Positions 13,857 to 15,451 of a stretch of 15,451 bases of DNA are shown piece by piece. Position 1 is the first letter of the stretch. Every line of letters starts with the position of its first letter. The position numbers and the translations under genes were made by a program. Source of the stretch: Palsa-892 sp035555855 (GTDB taxonomy: Bacteria; Pseudomonadota; Alphaproteobacteria; Rhizobiales; Xanthobacteraceae); contig DATMGD010000040.1 of NCBI GenBank assembly GCA_035555855.1, positions 1-15,451 of the forward strand, written 5' to 3'. Below the pieces are notes generated by a model. The model saw only the letters and a program-made list of their open reading frames with translations. It searched no databases and had not been told where the DNA came from.

Positions 13857-14342
13857 ATGAAGGGCGACCCGAAGGTTATCGATTATCTCAACAAGGGGCT
13901 CCGCTCGGAGCTGACCGCGATCAACCAGTACTGGCTGCACTACCGCATGCTGGACAACTGGGGGCTCAAGGATCTCGCCAAGAAGTGGCGGGCCGAGTCG
14001 ATCGAGGAGATGCAGCACGCCGACAAGTTCACCGACCGCATCCTGTTCCTCGAGGGCTTCCCCAACATGCAGGTGCTCGACCCGCTGCGGATCGGCCAGA
14101 ACGTCAAAGAAATTCTCGAAGCGGACCTTGCCGCCGAAATCGGCGCGCGCACGCTCTATCAGGAAGCGGCGACCTACTGCCATTCGGTCAAGGACTACGT
14201 CTCGAAGGATCTGTTCGAGGAGCTGATGGCGGACGAGGAAGGCCATATCGACTTCCTCGAGACGCAGCTCGATCTCGTCGCCAAGCTCGGCGTCGAACTC
14301 TACTCGCAGCATCACATCGGTAAGCTCGAGGACGGGCACTAA
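13857..14342 (+). CDS. bfr: Bacterioferritin
   Basis: A 161-residue haem-containing ferritin that forms a 24-subunit iron-storage shell. All ferroxidase-centre residues are present at the standard numbering: Glu18, Glu51, His54, Glu94, Glu127 and His130. The haem-ligating Met52 is also present, so this is an active haem-type subunit rather than a ferroxidase-dead paralogue. Length is close to the E. coli protein (158). The ATG at 13857 has AAGGGA about 11 nt upstream, a slightly long spacing, with a closer AAGAG. It follows bfd in the same direction and is controlled by two ICE-like boxes (13799-13838). A strong terminator ends the unit at 14368-14397. Bfr stores iron and Bfd releases it. Confidence 0.97.
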   Translation: MKGDPKVIDYLNKGLRSELTAINQYWLHYRMLDNWGLKDLAKKWRAESIEEMQHADKFTDRILFLEGFPNMQVLDPLRIGQNVKEILEADLAAEIGARTLYQEAATYCHSVKDYVSKDLFEELMADEEGHIDFLETQLDLVAKLGVELYSQHHIGKLEDGH

Positions 14343-14367
14343 GCCCCCTCGCCGAACAAGCATTCAG

Positions 14368-14397
14368 CCCGGCATGGCAACATGCCGGGTTTTTTTT
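14368..14397 (+). terminator. Rho-independent terminator of bfr
   Basis: CCCGGCATG (14368-14376) pairs perfectly with CATGCCGGG (14381-14389) around the stable GCAA tetraloop, followed by eight T residues (14390-14397). It lies 26 nt after the bfr stop codon. Confidence 0.95.
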
Positions 14398-14500
14398 ATT
14401 GCGCGGCAGCAAGCGCGGCAGTGCGTCAGGACGGAAGGCTATGGCTGAGTTGTTTCGGACCGGCTAGGATGCGATTACGATTATTGCGCATGAGGATCGC

Positions 14501-14746
14501 TTGAAACGCGCGTTTCTATTCGGCCTCGCGACCCAGCTAATCTTCATTAGCGTGGTCTTTCTTTTTCTTGGCGATCTGATGCTGCCCATGACACGGTCGC
14601 CGACGATTGGCGTCGTCGCTTTGTGTCTGGGCGTCGCGAGCGGATACTTTGCCTGGAGAGCGACGCCTCATCCGTCATGGCTGGTCAAAATCGGATTATG
14701 GGTTGCAGGCTTTCTCGCCCCGCAAGTGGCCTTGATCCCTCTCTGA
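14501..14746 (+). CDS. Small hypothetical membrane protein (TTG start)
   Basis: An 81-residue hydrophobic protein with three likely membrane segments at about 4-24, 34-51 and 61-80, short loops, and Lys2/Arg3 at the N-terminus. I do not recognise the family and assign no function. No in-frame ATG exists upstream; the ATG at 14490 is in another frame and closes within five codons. The TTG at 14501 is preceded by GAGGA at a 4-5 nt spacing, which supports it as the start. It follows the bfr terminator and faces the methyltransferase gene convergently. It could be a real small gene, given its coherent hydrophobic pattern, or a chance frame; I favour real. Confidence 0.5.
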   Translation: MKRAFLFGLATQLIFISVVFLFLGDLMLPMTRSPTIGVVALCLGVASGYFAWRATPHPSWLVKIGLWVAGFLAPQVALIPL

Positions 14747-14805
14747 CCGTTCATTCCATTTCGAACTGAGACGCTATGCTGCCGGCGGTCGCCAGATCGG
14801 CGATT

Positions 14806-15432
14806 TCAATATGTATTCGCTCTTGAAGATCGCATGTAGCGATATGCAAATGCCAACATTGAAATTATCGCGTTATTTTTACTCTTTTCTTTTCTGGCAT
14901 ACGCTTGTTGTCCGCGCCTGAAGACATGGCAGTCGGAAGTAAACAAGGAAAAACTCTCGACTGCGAGACCGGGGTTTTGTCCCGGCTTTTTTCTGCGGTA
15001 ATCGTCCCAAATCATAATGCCGTCGTCAGCTAAAAGCGACCATGAGAGAATCGAGTCGATCATCACGTCACTAGTCTTGTGGCTTCCATCAACATAGATA
15101 AGGTCGAACCGGGCATTTTCTGCGGCGAGTACTTGAAGCGCATTGAATGAAGTTCCTTTTATTTTTCTTACCCTGTTGCCAAACCTCGACATGTTCTGGT
15201 CGAACCTGCGCTCTGACCCTCCGTCGTCCCGAGTAAAAGTGTCGATGCATGTTATGTTGGCGTTAGGTATAAAATCCAGAAAGAACGTAGCTGACATTCC
15301 TTCCCAACTGCCAATCTCGAGGATTCCGAGATTTCTTTCTTTCAAAGGCGTGAGCAACTTTTCCCATGCCGGAAAATGATCTTCCGCCCATCGTGTTGTG
15401 AAATCCGCTTTAGTGTCAAAATGAATATCCAT
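14806..15432 (-). CDS. Class I SAM-dependent methyltransferase
   Basis: A 208-residue Rossmann-fold methyltransferase resembling the Methyltransf_24 group. Motif I is LEIGSWEGMS (38-47), the acidic end of beta-2 is in TCIDTF (Asp64), and FDLIYVDGSH at 109-118 and IMIWDDY at 139-145 follow the pattern of this group. The acceptor is unknown; relatives often modify sugars or surface glycans. The ATG at 15432-15430 has an AGGGG ribosome-binding site 6 nt ahead; a TTG 15 nt upstream is less likely. The gene is visibly richer in A+T than the rest of the window and uses codons such as AAA, ATA and TTT freely. This points to acquisition or to a variable surface-polysaccharide locus beyond the right edge. 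No terminator was seen after it. Confidence 0.8.
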   Translation of the reverse strand: MDIHFDTKADFTTRWAEDHFPAWEKLLTPLKERNLGILEIGSWEGMSATFFLDFIPNANITCIDTFTRDDGGSERRFDQNMSRFGNRVRKIKGTSFNALQVLAAENARFDLIYVDGSHKTSDVMIDSILSWSLLADDGIMIWDDYRRKKPGQNPGLAVESFSLFTSDCHVFRRGQQAYARKEKSKNNAIISMLAFAYRYMRSSRANTY

Positions 15433-15451
15433 AAAATACCCCTGCAACCTT

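Noticed and set aside
1..15451. CRISPR array, insertion sequence, integrase or toxin-antitoxin pair
   Set aside because: No regularly spaced repeats, transposase or integrase motifs, or paired small toxin/antitoxin frames were found on either strand.

Overview
The window is a high-GC chromosomal segment that looks like an alphaproteobacterium of the order Hyphomicrobiales (Bradyrhizobium/Xanthobacteraceae-like). This is inferred from the strong G/C third-position bias, a PdhS-like multi-PAS histidine kinase, paired short phasins, Irr/ICE-like boxes at iron-storage genes and a tRNA-His lacking the usual G-1. I cannot assign a genus from sequence alone. The content is mostly core metabolic and stress genes. 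I see no insertion sequence, prophage, CRISPR array or origin.

Layout. 1-3019 (minus): glcD-glcE-glcF, the FAD/iron-sulfur glycolate oxidase, tightly coupled, with glcF cut by the left edge. 3043-3267 (minus): a small conserved-looking protein with an LESTFPASDP core, just upstream of glcD. 3416-5333 (plus, divergent): an FMN-dependent alpha-hydroxy-acid dehydrogenase of the LldD/glycolate oxidase family, then an SDR oxidoreductase. Two unrelated enzyme types for 2-hydroxyacid oxidation therefore share one divergent control region. 5345-9100 (minus): a complete cyanate module, cynA-cynB-cynD-cynS, in which every junction is 0-2 nt. A full-consensus sigma-54 promoter lies ahead of it and a strong terminator lies behind it. 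This suggests nitrogen-controlled import of cyanate and its breakdown to ammonia and CO2.

9263-9339 (minus): tRNA-His(GTG). 9409-10442 (minus): two small phasins of polyhydroxyalkanoate granules. The first is preceded by an AT-rich control region made of three abutting palindromes; its larger inverted repeat contains two TGC-N3-GCA elements that resemble PhaR operators. 10583-13375 (plus): a soluble multi-PAS sensor histidine kinase. 13476-14397 (plus): an iron-storage pair, bfd (ferredoxin that releases iron) and bfr (bacterioferritin). Each has its own Irr/ICE-like box or boxes, and a textbook terminator follows bfr. 14501-14746 (plus): a small membrane protein with a TTG start. 14806-15432 (minus): an AT-richer SAM methyltransferase, possibly acquired.

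I found no wholly new system. The most informative signals are regulatory: the sigma-54 promoter of the cyanate operon, the nested palindromes before the phasin, and the tandem ICE-like boxes before bfr. The tRNA-His acceptor end and the Cys-containing N-terminal extension of the cyanate-binding protein are also notable.
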